In this document: positions 55,305-64,000 of the stretch, in pieces
How positions within the stretch are numbered: the first letter of the stretch is position 1
Layout: every line of letters begins with the position of its first letter
Assembly: GCA_016721625.1 (NCBI GenBank)
Contig: JADKHR010000001.1
Coordinates: forward strand, 1,674,001-1,738,000
DNA length: 64,000 bases
DNA from: Elusimicrobiota bacterium
GTDB taxonomy: Bacteria; Elusimicrobiota; Elusimicrobia; FEN-1173
Direction: 5' to 3'
The notes under the pieces: model-generated
Databases searched by the model: none
Told to the model about the DNA's origin: nothing
Seen by the model: the letters and a program-made list of their open reading frames with translations, nothing else
Made by a program: the position numbers and the translations under genes

Positions 55305-57824
55305 GTGCCCACAGAATTGACTGAGAAACCCGCCAAGAACGCCTACGACTCATCCTCCATCCAGGTGCTGGAGGGCTTGGAGGCCGTGCGCCATCGGCCC
55401 GCCATGTACATCGGCGACACGGGACCCCACGGTTTCCACCAGCTGGTGTACGAAGCGGTGGACAATTCCATCGACGAAGTTTTAGCCGGCCATGCCAAAT
55501 CGGTGGATGTCACGATCCACGAAGACAATTCCGTCACCGTTTTGGACGACGGCCGCGGCATTCCCGTGGAGCCCAAGCACGATATCAAGGATCCTAAGCT
55601 CAAAGGGAAATCCGCCCTGGAAATCGTCATGACGGTGCTTCACGCCGGCGGCAAGTTCGAACAAAACGCCTATAAATATTCCGGCGGCCTGCACGGCGTC
55701 GGGATCTCCTGCGTGAACGCCCTTTCCGACCGGATGAAGGTAGAAGTCTATCGCGACGGCAAGGTCTACGCCCAAAGTTACCGGCGTGGGAAACCCGAGC
55801 AGGACGTTAAAATCACGGGCAAAACGGAAGACCGCGGTACCCGCGTGACCTTCCACCCCGATGCGGAGATCTTCGGGGACCTGAAGTATTCGTTCGATAC
55901 GCTGATGGGGCGCCTCCGGGAGCTGGCGTTTTTAAACCCCGGCGCCCGCATCACCCTCCTGGACGAACGGGACGACAAGCAACATGCGTTCCACTACGAG
56001 GGCGGCATCGTGGAGTTCGTCAAGTTCATCAACGCCCACAAAAACCCCCTCCACAAGGACCCCATTTCGATCAAGAAGGAGCAGGACAACATTCTCGTGG
56101 AAGCGGCCCTCCAATACAACGACAGCTACAACGAGCAGGTGTATTCCTTCGTCAACAACATCAACACCCACGACGGGGGCACCCACCTCTCGGGGTTCCG
56201 CTCGGCGCTCACCCGCGTCATGAACGATTACATCAAGAAGCACGACCTTTTAAAAGGGAAGGATTTCACCATCACCGGCGAGGACGCCCGGGAGGGATCC
56301 ACGGGGGTCATCTCCATCAAGATGGCCAGCACGCACCTTCAGTTCGCAGGGAACACCAAGGGTCGGTTGAGCAATTCCGAAGTGGAAGGCGTGGTCAAAT
56401 CCGTTGTGGGCGACGCGCTCACGACCTTTTTTGAAGAGAACCCGGCCACGGCCAAAAGCATTTGCGAAAAAACCATCCTCTCGGCGGAAGCCCGGGAGGC
56501 GGCGCGGAAGGCCCGGGAACTGACCCGCCGGAAAGGCGCCCTCGATTCGGCGTCGCTCCCCGGGAAACTGGCCGACTGCCAAGAACGGGATCCCGCCAAA
56601 TGCGAAATCTACATCGTCGAAGGCGATTCCGCGGGCGGGAGCGCGAAACAGGGGCGGGACCGTAAATTTCAAGCCATTCTGCCTTTGAAAGGGAAAATTC
56701 TGAACGTGGAAAAGTCCCGCTTGTCGAAGATGCTGGTCAATGACGAGATCCGGACCCTGATCACCGCTCTGGGATGCGGCGTGGGCCAGGCGGAGGGCGA
56801 GGAAGGCATGAACCTGGCCAAACTTCGTTATCACAAGGTCATCATTATGACCGACGCCGATGTGGACGGCGCGCATATTCGAACGTTGTTGCTGACTTTC
56901 TTCTTCCGGCAGATGACGCCCATGATCGAGAAAGGCTATGTCTACATCGCCCAACCGCCGCTCTACAAGGTGAAGAAAGGCAAGAAAGAAATGTATGTGG
57001 ACACCGAGGAGAAAATGGACGAGTGGCTTCTGGCGGAAGGTCTGGATTCGGCGGAAGTGTTGAACCTTTCCAAGGGAAAAACGGGGACGGCGGTGGACGC
57101 GGCCAAGCTGAAAGGAGCTTTCAAGGCCATCGCCGAGCTGGAATCCCTGCGGAAGCGGCTTCACAAAAAAGGGGTGGAATGGGGGGACTACCTCTCGTTC
57201 CGAAAAAAGGAAGAGTTTCCCATTTACCGGGTGCAAGAGGAGGCGGGGCCCCGTTACCTTTACACGGAAAAAGACGTCAAGCTCTGGCGGGAAGAGTTCA
57301 TTGAAACCCGGAAAGCCAAATTACAGAAAGAACTGGCGGCGTCCGGGGAGGCCGGAACCGGGTCCGCCGGGTCGGAGGAGGAAGATCTGGGCGCGTTCAT
57401 GAAAGAACTTTTGGAACTCAAGAAAGTGAACCTCCTGGCCGACAAGCTTCAAGACGTGGGGTTCGACGTGACCCTGGAACAGCCGCTTCAGCCCGAGGAC
57501 GACAAGCGCAAGCCTCTCTACCGCGTGTCCATCAACGGGGAAGAAAAAGAGGTCCTCTCCATCGCGGAACTTTTGGAGGCCATCAAGGACGCGGGCCGCA
57601 AAGGGGCCACCATCCAACGCTATAAAGGGTTGGGCGAAATGAACCCGCAACAGTTGTGGGAGACCACCATGGACCCCGTGAACCGGAAATTCCTCCAGGT
57701 GAAACTCGAACCCAACAGTTCCGAAGCCGACGACATTTTCACCGTCCTCATGGGCGACAAAGTCGAGCCCCGCCGCCAGTTCATCGAAGCCCACGCCGCG
57801 GAAGTCCAGAACCTGGACGTGTAA
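55305..57824 (+). CDS. gyrB: DNA gyrase subunit B
   Basis: ATPase subunit of gyrase, which adds negative supercoils. GHKL ATPase motifs: EAVDNSIDEVLAGH, DDGRGIPVE and YSGGLHGVGISCVNAL. The TOPRIM motifs are EGDSAGGSAKQGRDRKFQAILPL and DADVDGAHIRTLLLTFFFR. Between the latter and the end motif QRYKGLGEMNPQQLWETTMDP lies an insertion of about 190 residues, as in E. coli GyrB. GTG at 55305 is preceded by AGGAGG and is preferred over ATG 55221, which overlaps dciA. Length is 839 residues. The stop overlaps the next start (TAATG). Confidence 0.96.
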   Translation: MPTELTEKPAKNAYDSSSIQVLEGLEAVRHRPAMYIGDTGPHGFHQLVYEAVDNSIDEVLAGHAKSVDVTIHEDNSVTVLDDGRGIPVEPKHDIKDPKLKGKSALEIVMTVLHAGGKFEQNAYKYSGGLHGVGISCVNALSDRMKVEVYRDGKVYAQSYRRGKPEQDVKITGKTEDRGTRVTFHPDAEIFGDLKYSFDTLMGRLRELAFLNPGARITLLDERDDKQHAFHYEGGIVEFVKFINAHKNPLHKDPISIKKEQDNILVEAALQYNDSYNEQVYSFVNNINTHDGGTHLSGFRSALTRVMNDYIKKHDLLKGKDFTITGEDAREGSTGVISIKMASTHLQFAGNTKGRLSNSEVEGVVKSVVGDALTTFFEENPATAKSICEKTILSAEAREAARKARELTRRKGALDSASLPGKLADCQERDPAKCEIYIVEGDSAGGSAKQGRDRKFQAILPLKGKILNVEKSRLSKMLVNDEIRTLITALGCGVGQAEGEEGMNLAKLRYHKVIIMTDADVDGAHIRTLLLTFFFRQMTPMIEKGYVYIAQPPLYKVKKGKKEMYVDTEEKMDEWLLAEGLDSAEVLNLSKGKTGTAVDAAKLKGAFKAIAELESLRKRLHKKGVEWGDYLSFRKKEEFPIYRVQEEAGPRYLYTEKDVKLWREEFIETRKAKLQKELAASGEAGTGSAGSEEEDLGAFMKELLELKKVNLLADKLQDVGFDVTLEQPLQPEDDKRKPLYRVSINGEEKEVLSIAELLEAIKDAGRKGATIQRYKGLGEMNPQQLWETTMDPVNRKFLQVKLEPNSSEADDIFTVLMGDKVEPRRQFIEAHAAEVQNLDV

Positions 57825-58321
57825 TGATTCCGTTTCTTCCCGCTATTGAGGCTCTGGAAAAGGCGGGGGTCGCTTACGTCGTTGTTGGAGGATTGGCGGC
57901 CTTGGCGCACGGAGTCAACCGCTATACCGCCGATGTGGATTTTGTTATTGGGTTGGATCGGGAGAACGCGGCAAAAGCGGTGCGCGGCATGACAGCGCTC
58001 GGGTTGAAACCCAGAGCGCCTGTGGATCCCTTGGGGTTTGCCGATGAGAACCAACGCCGTTTTTGGATCAATGAAAAACACATGACGGTTTTCTCTTTTT
58101 ACCATCCGTCGGACCCTTTTTTGGTGGTCGATTTCTTTGTGGAGTATCCCACGGATTTCGAAGGGCTCTACGCCCGCTCCGTTGTCAAACAATTGGGACC
58201 GATTCCCGTGCGAGTCTGCGGGCGGGACGATTTGATCGCGATGAAGAAAAAAGCCGGGCGCGGGAAAGATATCGAGGACGTGCGAATTTTGGAGGCCCTC
58301 AAAAATGACCTCGTTCGGTGA
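57824..58321 (+). CDS. Nucleotidyltransferase-fold protein (AbiEii/MNT-like)
   Basis: A 165-residue protein with a minimal nucleotidyltransferase fold. The motif VVVGGLAALAHGVNRYTADVDFVIG gives the Gly-Gly helix turn and the Asp-x-Asp metal pair. The third carboxylate is probably in PFLVVDFFVEYP. Similar proteins act as toxins in AbiE and MenT-like pairs, or as uncharacterised partners of small proteins. Its start overlaps the gyrB stop by one base. The next gene overlaps it by 17 bases. This places it inside the gyrase operon. Confidence 0.75.
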   Translation: MIPFLPAIEALEKAGVAYVVVGGLAALAHGVNRYTADVDFVIGLDRENAAKAVRGMTALGLKPRAPVDPLGFADENQRRFWINEKHMTVFSFYHPSDPFLVVDFFVEYPTDFEGLYARSVVKQLGPIPVRVCGRDDLIAMKKKAGRGKDIEDVRILEALKNDLVR

Positions 58322-58502
58322 TCTGGATTTGGAACACGTCGAAGACCCCGGGTTAGATCAGGCTCTCCGGATCGCCAGGACGACCACCTTTGAACAAAGG
58401 TTCGGCTGGCTGGAAACGACCATCGAGGCTTTTCGGCCTCAATTGCGTGACAATTATGACAAGCAGAAATCAGCGGGATTGATTCCTTCCTGGGAACATT
58501 AA
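58305..58502 (+). CDS. Small helical partner of the nucleotidyltransferase
   Basis: A 65-residue protein. It has a strong SD GGAGG about 10 bases before the ATG. The sequence ALRIARTTTFEQRFGWLETTIEAF resembles small proteins I recall seeing next to stand-alone nucleotidyltransferase genes; the role (antitoxin or binding partner) is inferred. It overlaps the upstream gene by 17 bases, and gyrA starts nine bases after its stop. Confidence 0.65.
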   Translation: MTSFGDLDLEHVEDPGLDQALRIARTTTFEQRFGWLETTIEAFRPQLRDNYDKQKSAGLIPSWEH

Positions 58503-58511
58503 GGAGACGTT

Positions 58512-61001
58512 ATGGCTGAAACCAAAGAACAAGGCGATTTGCTGGACCGCGTGCTTCCTCGAAACATCGAGGAGGAAATGAAAACGTCCTATATCAACTA
58601 CGCCATGAGCGTGATCGTGGGACGCGCCCTGCCAGACGTGCGGGACGGTTTGAAACCCGTTCATCGCCGCATCCTCTACACCATGGACGAAATGGGGCTG
58701 GCGCACAACAAGCCCTACAAGAAAAGCGCCCGCGTGGTCGGCGACGTCATGGGCAAATACCATCCCCACGGCGACAGCGCGATTTACGATGCCGTGGTCC
58801 GCATGGTCCAGGATTTCTCGCTCCGCCACCCGCTGGTGGACGGCCAGGGAAACTTCGGCTCCGTCGACGCGGACCCGCCCGCGGCCATGCGATACACCGA
58901 GGTCCGCCTGGACGCCATCGCCCAGGAAATGCTGGGAGACATCGATAAAAACACCGTGGACTTCGGTCCGAACTACGACGGGTCCTTGACCGAGCCCCTG
59001 GTCCTTCCGGCCAAACTCCCCAACCTTCTGGTGAACGGATCTTCCGGCATTGCCGTCGGCATGGCCACCAACATCCCGCCCCACAACCTGATCGAAGTGT
59101 GCGACGGGGTCATGGCCTACATCGCCAACGAAGACATCACCAATGCGGAACTTTTTAAGATCATCAAGGGCCCTGATTTTCCCACCGCCGGCATCATCAC
59201 CGGCCGGGAAGGCATCAAAAGCTATTTTGAAACCGGCCGTGGTTCCATCACGACCCGGGCCCGCACGGAGATCGAGGACATCAAGGGCGGCAAACAGGCC
59301 ATCATCATCAACGAATTGCCCTACCAAGTGAACAAAGCCCAACTGCTCGAAACCATCGCCGACCTGGTGCGGGACAAAAAGGTGGAAGGCATCTCGGACA
59401 TCCGGGACGAGTCCGACCGGGACGGGATCCGGGTGGTGATCGAATTGAAACGGGACGCCAACGCCCAGGTGGTGTTAAACCAGCTGTTTAAGTTCACCCA
59501 GATGGAGACGTCCTTCGGCGTCATCATGTTGGCGCTGGTCAACAACAAACCCCGCGTGCTCGCCATGCGGGAGATGTTGAAATACTATGTCGAACACCGC
59601 CGCGACGTGGTGGTCCGGCGCACGAAGTACGAGCTGAAACGGGCCGAAGACCGCGCCCATATTTTGGAAGGTTTGCGCATCGCCATCGACCACCTGGACA
59701 AAGTCATCAAAACCATCCGAGAGTCCAAGAACGTTGAAATGGCCCGGGCCGCCCTCATGGAAAAGTTTGATCTCTCCAGGATTCAAGCCCAGGCCATCTT
59801 GGACATGCGTCTGCACCAATTAACCGCCTTGGAGCGGAAGGCCCTGGAAGACGAGTATCTGGAACTCATTAAGACCATCGCCCGTCTCAAGGCCCTTTTG
59901 GCGGACGCCAAAAAGATTCTCGGCGTCATCGTGGAGGAACTGAAGGAAATTAAAGAGAAATACGGCAACAAACGCCGCACCCAAATTACGGCCGCCACCC
60001 AGGAGATGGAGCTCGAAGATCTGATCCCTCAGGAAGATGTGGTGGTGACTTTCTCCCACTCGGGATACGTGAAGCGGCTCCCGGCCGACACCTACCGGGC
60101 CCAAAAACGCGGCGGGCGGGGCGTCACGGGGATGACTACGAAAGAAGAGGATTTCGTGGAACAGCTTTTCGTGACCGACACCCACGCCCACCTCCTTCTC
60201 TTTACCACGCGCGGTCGGGCGTACGGCGTTCGGGTCTACGAAATCCCGGAGGCGAACCGGGCCTCCCGCGGCAAGGCCGTGGTCAACCTGGTGGCCTTAA
60301 ACCCCGATGAGAAAGTCACCTCCGCCATCCCCATCGGTTCTTTCGACCCCGAAAAAACAAAGGACATGGGGCTGGTTCTCTGCACCCGAAACGGCCAAAT
60401 CAAACGCACGGCGCTGGCGGAATTCGACGCCATCCGCAAAAGCGGGATCATCGCCATCGGGTTGGACGAAGGGGACATCTTGGTGGACGCGAAACTGGCC
60501 AAAGACAAGTGCGAGGTCTTGATCGGGACCAAAACCGGCATGTGCATCCGGTTTCCCCAAGACGAGGTTCGGCTGATGGGCCGCGGGGCCGGCGGCGTGC
60601 GCGGAATTCGTTTGGAGAAAGGGGACCAGGTCGTGGGCATGGAAGTCACCGCCCCGGGACGGAACGAAACCCTCGTCACGGCCTGCGAATTCGGTTTTGG
60701 AAAACGCACTGAACTTTCGGAATACCGGGACACCAGCCGCGGCGGGAAAGGCGTCATCACCATCAAAACCACCGATCGCAACGGCCCCGTCATCGGGATC
60801 AAACTGGTCATGGAAGGGGACGATCTGATGCTCATGACCGAGAAAGGGATGGCGGTGCGCGTGCACACCAAAGACCTCTCCGTCATCGGGCGCAACACCC
60901 AGGGCTACCGCCTGGTCCGCATGGAGGAAGGCGACAAGCTCGCCATCCTGGCCCCCGTGGTGGCCGACGAGGAGTCCAGCGCGCCGGCGGAAACGAAGTA
61001 G
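58512..61001 (+). CDS. gyrA: DNA gyrase subunit A
   Basis: Breakage-reunion subunit of gyrase. The catalytic tyrosine is in AAMRYTEVRL (about residue 121). RALPDVRDGLKPVHRRILYTM, YKKSARVVGDVMGKYHPHGD (quinolone region, with HPHGDSAIYD) and GNFGSVDADPPAAMRY are intact. The C-terminal domain has the GyrA box as QKRGGRG followed by beta-pinwheel repeats, so this is gyrase and not topoisomerase IV. SD AAGGAGA precedes the ATG. It has 829 residues. In the quinolone region Ser-83 of E. coli corresponds here to Ser in GDSAIYD. Confidence 0.96.
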   Translation: MAETKEQGDLLDRVLPRNIEEEMKTSYINYAMSVIVGRALPDVRDGLKPVHRRILYTMDEMGLAHNKPYKKSARVVGDVMGKYHPHGDSAIYDAVVRMVQDFSLRHPLVDGQGNFGSVDADPPAAMRYTEVRLDAIAQEMLGDIDKNTVDFGPNYDGSLTEPLVLPAKLPNLLVNGSSGIAVGMATNIPPHNLIEVCDGVMAYIANEDITNAELFKIIKGPDFPTAGIITGREGIKSYFETGRGSITTRARTEIEDIKGGKQAIIINELPYQVNKAQLLETIADLVRDKKVEGISDIRDESDRDGIRVVIELKRDANAQVVLNQLFKFTQMETSFGVIMLALVNNKPRVLAMREMLKYYVEHRRDVVVRRTKYELKRAEDRAHILEGLRIAIDHLDKVIKTIRESKNVEMARAALMEKFDLSRIQAQAILDMRLHQLTALERKALEDEYLELIKTIARLKALLADAKKILGVIVEELKEIKEKYGNKRRTQITAATQEMELEDLIPQEDVVVTFSHSGYVKRLPADTYRAQKRGGRGVTGMTTKEEDFVEQLFVTDTHAHLLLFTTRGRAYGVRVYEIPEANRASRGKAVVNLVALNPDEKVTSAIPIGSFDPEKTKDMGLVLCTRNGQIKRTALAEFDAIRKSGIIAIGLDEGDILVDAKLAKDKCEVLIGTKTGMCIRFPQDEVRLMGRGAGGVRGIRLEKGDQVVGMEVTAPGRNETLVTACEFGFGKRTELSEYRDTSRGGKGVITIKTTDRNGPVIGIKLVMEGDDLMLMTEKGMAVRVHTKDLSVIGRNTQGYRLVRMEEGDKLAILAPVVADEESSAPAETK

Positions 61002-61055
61002 GACGAGGCCGCTCTTCAGGAAGGTCCTATTCCGAGCCCGCGCGTCCACCGTCCG

Positions 61056-63128
61056 TTGGCGGCCTTTTGGGATTGGCTGGCGTTCCCCGCGACGGGGATA
61101 GGGCTGTTCTGCCGTTACGGAGGGCTCGTTGCCCTTTTCTGGCTGAAACCTCTTTGGCGGGGGGAGTCCCTTTTCTACGACACCCTGCTCCGGTTGTTCC
61201 ATCCCAACTTCGTCTTCATCCGAAAATCGTTTTTGTCCGGTGAGTTCCCGTTTTGGAATCCCCACCTCTACGCTGGTGTTCCTTTCTTGGCGAACATGCA
61301 ATCAGCCCTTTTTTATCCCGCCACCAGCCTGGGGCTCGTCCTGTCGTTCTCTTCCTGGATGTGGGTCAATACCTGGTTCCATGGAACCCTGGCGTGTTTC
61401 CTGATGGCGCGATGGGCCAAGGACCTGGGATTGTCCAACGGAGCCTCCTTTTTGGCCGGAGCGGTTTTCGGACTGAACGGATTTTTCGTGATGCATTACG
61501 CTTACCCAAGCAACCTCCAGACCTACGCGTGGGCGCCCGGAGTGCTGCTCGGTTTAGGACGACTGTTCGTCAAACCTTCCATGAAAGCCCTGGCTGGGAC
61601 GGCCCTTTGTCTCGCGGCGCAAGTGTTCGGCGGCCACCCGCAGTTTGTGATCTACACTCTCATGGCCGGGTTTCTCCAGGCGTTGTGCACGGCGCGACCT
61701 GTCCGGGCCCTGGGTTGGTTCTTAGGCGGTTCGACGTGGGGCGCTCTGATCTCCTCAGTCCAATGGGTTCCTTTTCTCTTTTTTCTTCAAAGAAGCGCGC
61801 GCGGACTTGGGCATGACATCGAACGCCTAGGGGCCTATTCTCTCGCTCCCTTGGAATTCCTCCGCATGTCTCTGACGCCTGCCTGGAATCGTTTCTGGAC
61901 GCCCACGAGCGGAGACCCTCACATCGTCGGATTTTATTTCGGCCTTCCGATCGCTTTCCTTCTGGTCATGGGGGTCATAAGAAATCCCTTGGGAAAAGTC
62001 CGTCTGGCCCTCGCGGTGGGCGCGCTCGGTCTTCTGCTGGCCTTCGGCCGCCATTGGTTTTTTTATCCCGCGCTCTCCACCTGGGTTCCTTTTCGCTGGA
62101 TGAGCTTGCCCGCTCAAGCTATGGCCCTGGTGGGTTTGGCCGTCCCCATCCTTTGCGGGTTGGGTTTGGACCGGATCCGCTCTTCCCGGGTCCGATGGGG
62201 CTTGGGAATGGTCGCTCTCTTGGATCTTGGCTTCTTCGCCTGGGGCGCCCAGGACACTTTGTCGTCCCGGGTGTATGAAGAACCTTCGACCACCGCGCGG
62301 TTCATCCTCTCCCGAAAAACAGGAGACCGTTTCTTGGTATCTCCCCGCACAAGGGCGGTCGCGGGAGAGCAAGGGGTCGATCCATTGAGGGCCTGGCTAC
62401 GATTGAAAGACACGCTTCTCCCAGACATCGGAATGGGGCAAGGTCTACTGGACGTCGCCGGCAACGAGGAGATGCGTTTTGCCGATTTCGACCGCGTGAT
62501 CGATCAAATGGGGAGGTCCCCGTTATCTCCATGGCTGAACCTTTTCTCTGTCCGCCACGTGGTTTCTCGGGAGATCATTCCGGGCGCGCCGTGGGTTCTC
62601 CGGAGAACGTCGGGTCCATTGGTCTACGAAAATACCGGCGCTTTTCCCCGTGCCTACGTGGCCCCTCGGGGTCGGGGGATGTCCGCGGAGGACGCCTTTC
62701 GATTTTTGGGGGACCATCCGCACCATAACTCTCTCGAACAAGTTCTTCTGCCCGAGGGTTCGGAATCCATTGCGTCCGGGGGCCGGGGAGAGGCGGTTCT
62801 TGAGACCGCTTCGGCCAACCGCCTCGTGTTCAACGTGACCGCCTCCTCTCCATCCTGGCTGGTGGTGGCGGACGCTTATGATCCCGAATGGCGCACCCGG
62901 GTGAACGGCCGAGAGGTCCCGCTGTTACGGGCCAATTTTTTTCAGCGCGCCGTCCGGCTGGAAGGGGGAATCTCCACCGTCGAAATGATCTATCGCCCCC
63001 CCTTCTTTCGGTTCGCGCTCCTGGTGTCGGTCCTAGCGGGGCTGACCGCCGTGGTCCTTCTGTTGGGTCTGGCCCCGGCGGGGAAAGCATGGCGTCCCCG
63101 TCCGAGAATTTGTATGAAAGGAGCATGA
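61056..63128 (+). CDS. YfhO-like multi-pass membrane protein
   Basis: A 690-residue protein with about 12 hydrophobic helices in the first two thirds, then an extracytoplasmic C-terminal part, then one final helix (FALLVSVLAGLTAVVLLLGL). The N-terminal FPFWNPHLYAGVPFLANMQSALFYP is the hallmark of the YfhO family (GT-C-like fold), whose members are linked to lipid-carried sugar transfer and cell-envelope glycosylation. TTG at 61056 is the first standard start after gyrA; the SD-like AGGAAGG at 61019 is far from it, so the start is uncertain. It overlaps the next gene as ATGA. Confidence 0.8.
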   Translation: MAAFWDWLAFPATGIGLFCRYGGLVALFWLKPLWRGESLFYDTLLRLFHPNFVFIRKSFLSGEFPFWNPHLYAGVPFLANMQSALFYPATSLGLVLSFSSWMWVNTWFHGTLACFLMARWAKDLGLSNGASFLAGAVFGLNGFFVMHYAYPSNLQTYAWAPGVLLGLGRLFVKPSMKALAGTALCLAAQVFGGHPQFVIYTLMAGFLQALCTARPVRALGWFLGGSTWGALISSVQWVPFLFFLQRSARGLGHDIERLGAYSLAPLEFLRMSLTPAWNRFWTPTSGDPHIVGFYFGLPIAFLLVMGVIRNPLGKVRLALAVGALGLLLAFGRHWFFYPALSTWVPFRWMSLPAQAMALVGLAVPILCGLGLDRIRSSRVRWGLGMVALLDLGFFAWGAQDTLSSRVYEEPSTTARFILSRKTGDRFLVSPRTRAVAGEQGVDPLRAWLRLKDTLLPDIGMGQGLLDVAGNEEMRFADFDRVIDQMGRSPLSPWLNLFSVRHVVSREIIPGAPWVLRRTSGPLVYENTGAFPRAYVAPRGRGMSAEDAFRFLGDHPHHNSLEQVLLPEGSESIASGGRGEAVLETASANRLVFNVTASSPSWLVVADAYDPEWRTRVNGREVPLLRANFFQRAVRLEGGISTVEMIYRPPFFRFALLVSVLAGLTAVVLLLGLAPAGKAWRPRPRICMKGA

Positions 63129-64000
63129 GCCTGAAAAAGGATCCCGCGACGTTTCGGCACCGGGAGCGCCGCCGTCTCCCCCGCCGTTGGAACGATCCTG
63201 TGTTCGGGTTACGGCGCCGTTACGTTTATGGCCTACCGGCCTTCCTCCTCTTGGTGTTCGGGCTCTTCGGTCTCTGGGCCTTCTGGTTGGAACCCTCCAG
63301 CCTGGTGGTCCGCGTTCACACGATCCCCCTCGATCGTTGGCCCGCGGGAGGGGGCCCGCTCCGCGTGGCCTGCATCGGCGACATCCACGGGGGATCGCCT
63401 TACATCGATCGGGCGAAGATCCAAGCTCTGGTGAAATTGACCAATAGGCAAAAGCCCGACCTGGTGGTTTTGCTTGGGGACTACGTCATCCTCGGGGTGT
63501 TGGGGGGTCATTTCATGGAGCCCGAGGAAGTGGCCGACGCGCTCCGCGGTTTCGACTCGCCCCTGGGCGTGTACGCGGTCCTCGGCAACCATGATTGGTG
63601 GTACAACGGCCCCCGCATGGCCCAGGCGTTGACGAACGTGGGGTACCGGGTGCTCCAGAACGAAAACGTGACGCTGTCTTTCAACGGACATCCCTTCCAT
63701 CTCGTGGGGCTCGAGGATGAATGGACCCGCCGTCCGGACGTCCTGAAGGTGTTGAGCCCGATCCCCGCCGGAGAGCCGACCATCGTTATCACTCACAACC
63801 CCGACGTCTTTCCAAAACTCCCGCCCGTCAACGGGGTGACCCTGTCGGCCCACACCCACGGCGGCCAAGTTCGCCTTCCTTTCATGGGAGCGCCCATCGT
63901 GCCCTCCCGTTACCGTCAACGCTATGTTTCCGGACACGTGGTGGAGGGGGATCAACAGATGTTCGTCACCTCCGGCGTGGGCACAAGCGTATTGCCTATT
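63125..64000 (+). CDS. Metallophosphoesterase, membrane anchored (3' end outside window)
   Basis: Open from ATG 63125 to the window edge (292 codons, no stop). A basic N-terminus is followed by one helix (about residues 38-54), then a calcineurin-like phosphoesterase domain. Metal ligands are in IGDIHGG, LLGDYV, VLGNHDWW, VITHNPD and LSAHTHGGQ. This is the YkuE-like group, which in Bacillus is linked to UDP-diacylglucosamine or cell-wall lipid metabolism. The start is preceded by AAAGGAG. Substrate is not fixed by the sequence. Confidence 0.88.
   Translation, partial: MSLKKDPATFRHRERRRLPRRWNDPVFGLRRRYVYGLPAFLLLVFGLFGLWAFWLEPSSLVVRVHTIPLDRWPAGGGPLRVACIGDIHGGSPYIDRAKIQALVKLTNRQKPDLVVLLGDYVILGVLGGHFMEPEEVADALRGFDSPLGVYAVLGNHDWWYNGPRMAQALTNVGYRVLQNENVTLSFNGHPFHLVGLEDEWTRRPDVLKVLSPIPAGEPTIVITHNPDVFPKLPPVNGVTLSAHTHGGQVRLPFMGAPIVPSRYRQRYVSGHVVEGDQQMFVTSGVGTSVLPI

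Overview
This 64 kb, GC-rich window is a slice of a bacterial chromosome around the replication origin. It holds about 60 protein genes and one tRNA, almost all on the + strand. Only queD is clearly on the - strand. Genes are packed into long operons with 1-14 base start/stop overlaps (ATGA, GTGA, TTGA), and TTG and GTG starts are common. The gene set fits a Gram-negative, rod- or coccoid-type cell with peptidoglycan, type IV pili and an FtsZ division machine: AMIN-type amidase, lipoprotein boxes, PilT and an E. coli-type long GyrB. The overall look (GC-rich, Ycf46-like ATPase, CHASE2 cyclase, YfhO protein) reminds me of Elusimicrobiota or a similar deep lineage, but I cannot prove a taxon from the sequence alone.

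Layout. 1-3.2 kb: the end of a rhomboid protease, two parS-like ParB sites, a Ycf46-like AAA+ ATPase and a zinc-ribbon protein. 3.2-8.4 kb: cell-wall amidase, murI, queC, queE and an RlmI-type methyltransferase. 8.5-16.8 kb: a partial division/cell-wall cluster (murC-murB-ddl-ftsQ-ftsA-ftsZ) running into pilT and pgeF. 16.8-23.7 kb: an aromatic amino acid operon (pheA-hisC-aroF-tyrA-aroA) continuing into cmk, plsC and a small membrane protein. 23.8-28.1 kb: tRNA-Glu(CUC), a MalK-type ATPase, a VanY-type carboxypeptidase, ettA and a YbbA-type ATPase, followed by an intergenic repeat. 28.3-32.8 kb: a YbbP-type permease, a lipoprotein TesA-like esterase, an unknown exported protein and folB. 32.8-40 kb: queD (- strand), unknown proteins, ispH, a glutamine amidotransferase, a membrane protein, a UDP-glucuronate decarboxylase and a CHASE2 adenylate cyclase. 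40-49.8 kb: tilS-hpt-ftsH-folP-nadB-M28 peptidase-uvrA. 49.8-61 kb: origin region with dnaA-dnaN-sodB-recF-dciA-gyrB-(nucleotidyltransferase pair)-gyrA. 61-64 kb: a YfhO-like membrane protein and a metallophosphoesterase cut by the window end.

Two genes, dnaA and the CHASE2 cyclase, are each split by a single-base frame change inside a run of A residues. In both cases one extra A restores a textbook full-length protein. Homopolymer undercalling in the assembly is the simplest reading, but slippage cannot be excluded from sequence alone.

The origin is supported by DnaA boxes on both sides of dnaA, an AT-rich stretch just before dnaA, a perfect and a near-perfect parS site about 50 kb away, and an apparent change from C-rich to G-rich + strand at dnaA. 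If that skew is confirmed, roughly 49 kb of housekeeping operons left of dnaA are read towards the origin. I see no prophage, insertion sequence or CRISPR array. The least explained parts are the Ycf46/zinc-ribbon pair beside parS, the nucleotidyltransferase/small-protein pair wedged between gyrB and gyrA, the lipid-anchored TesA with YbbA/YbbP, and several unknown proteins at 31.5-37 kb.
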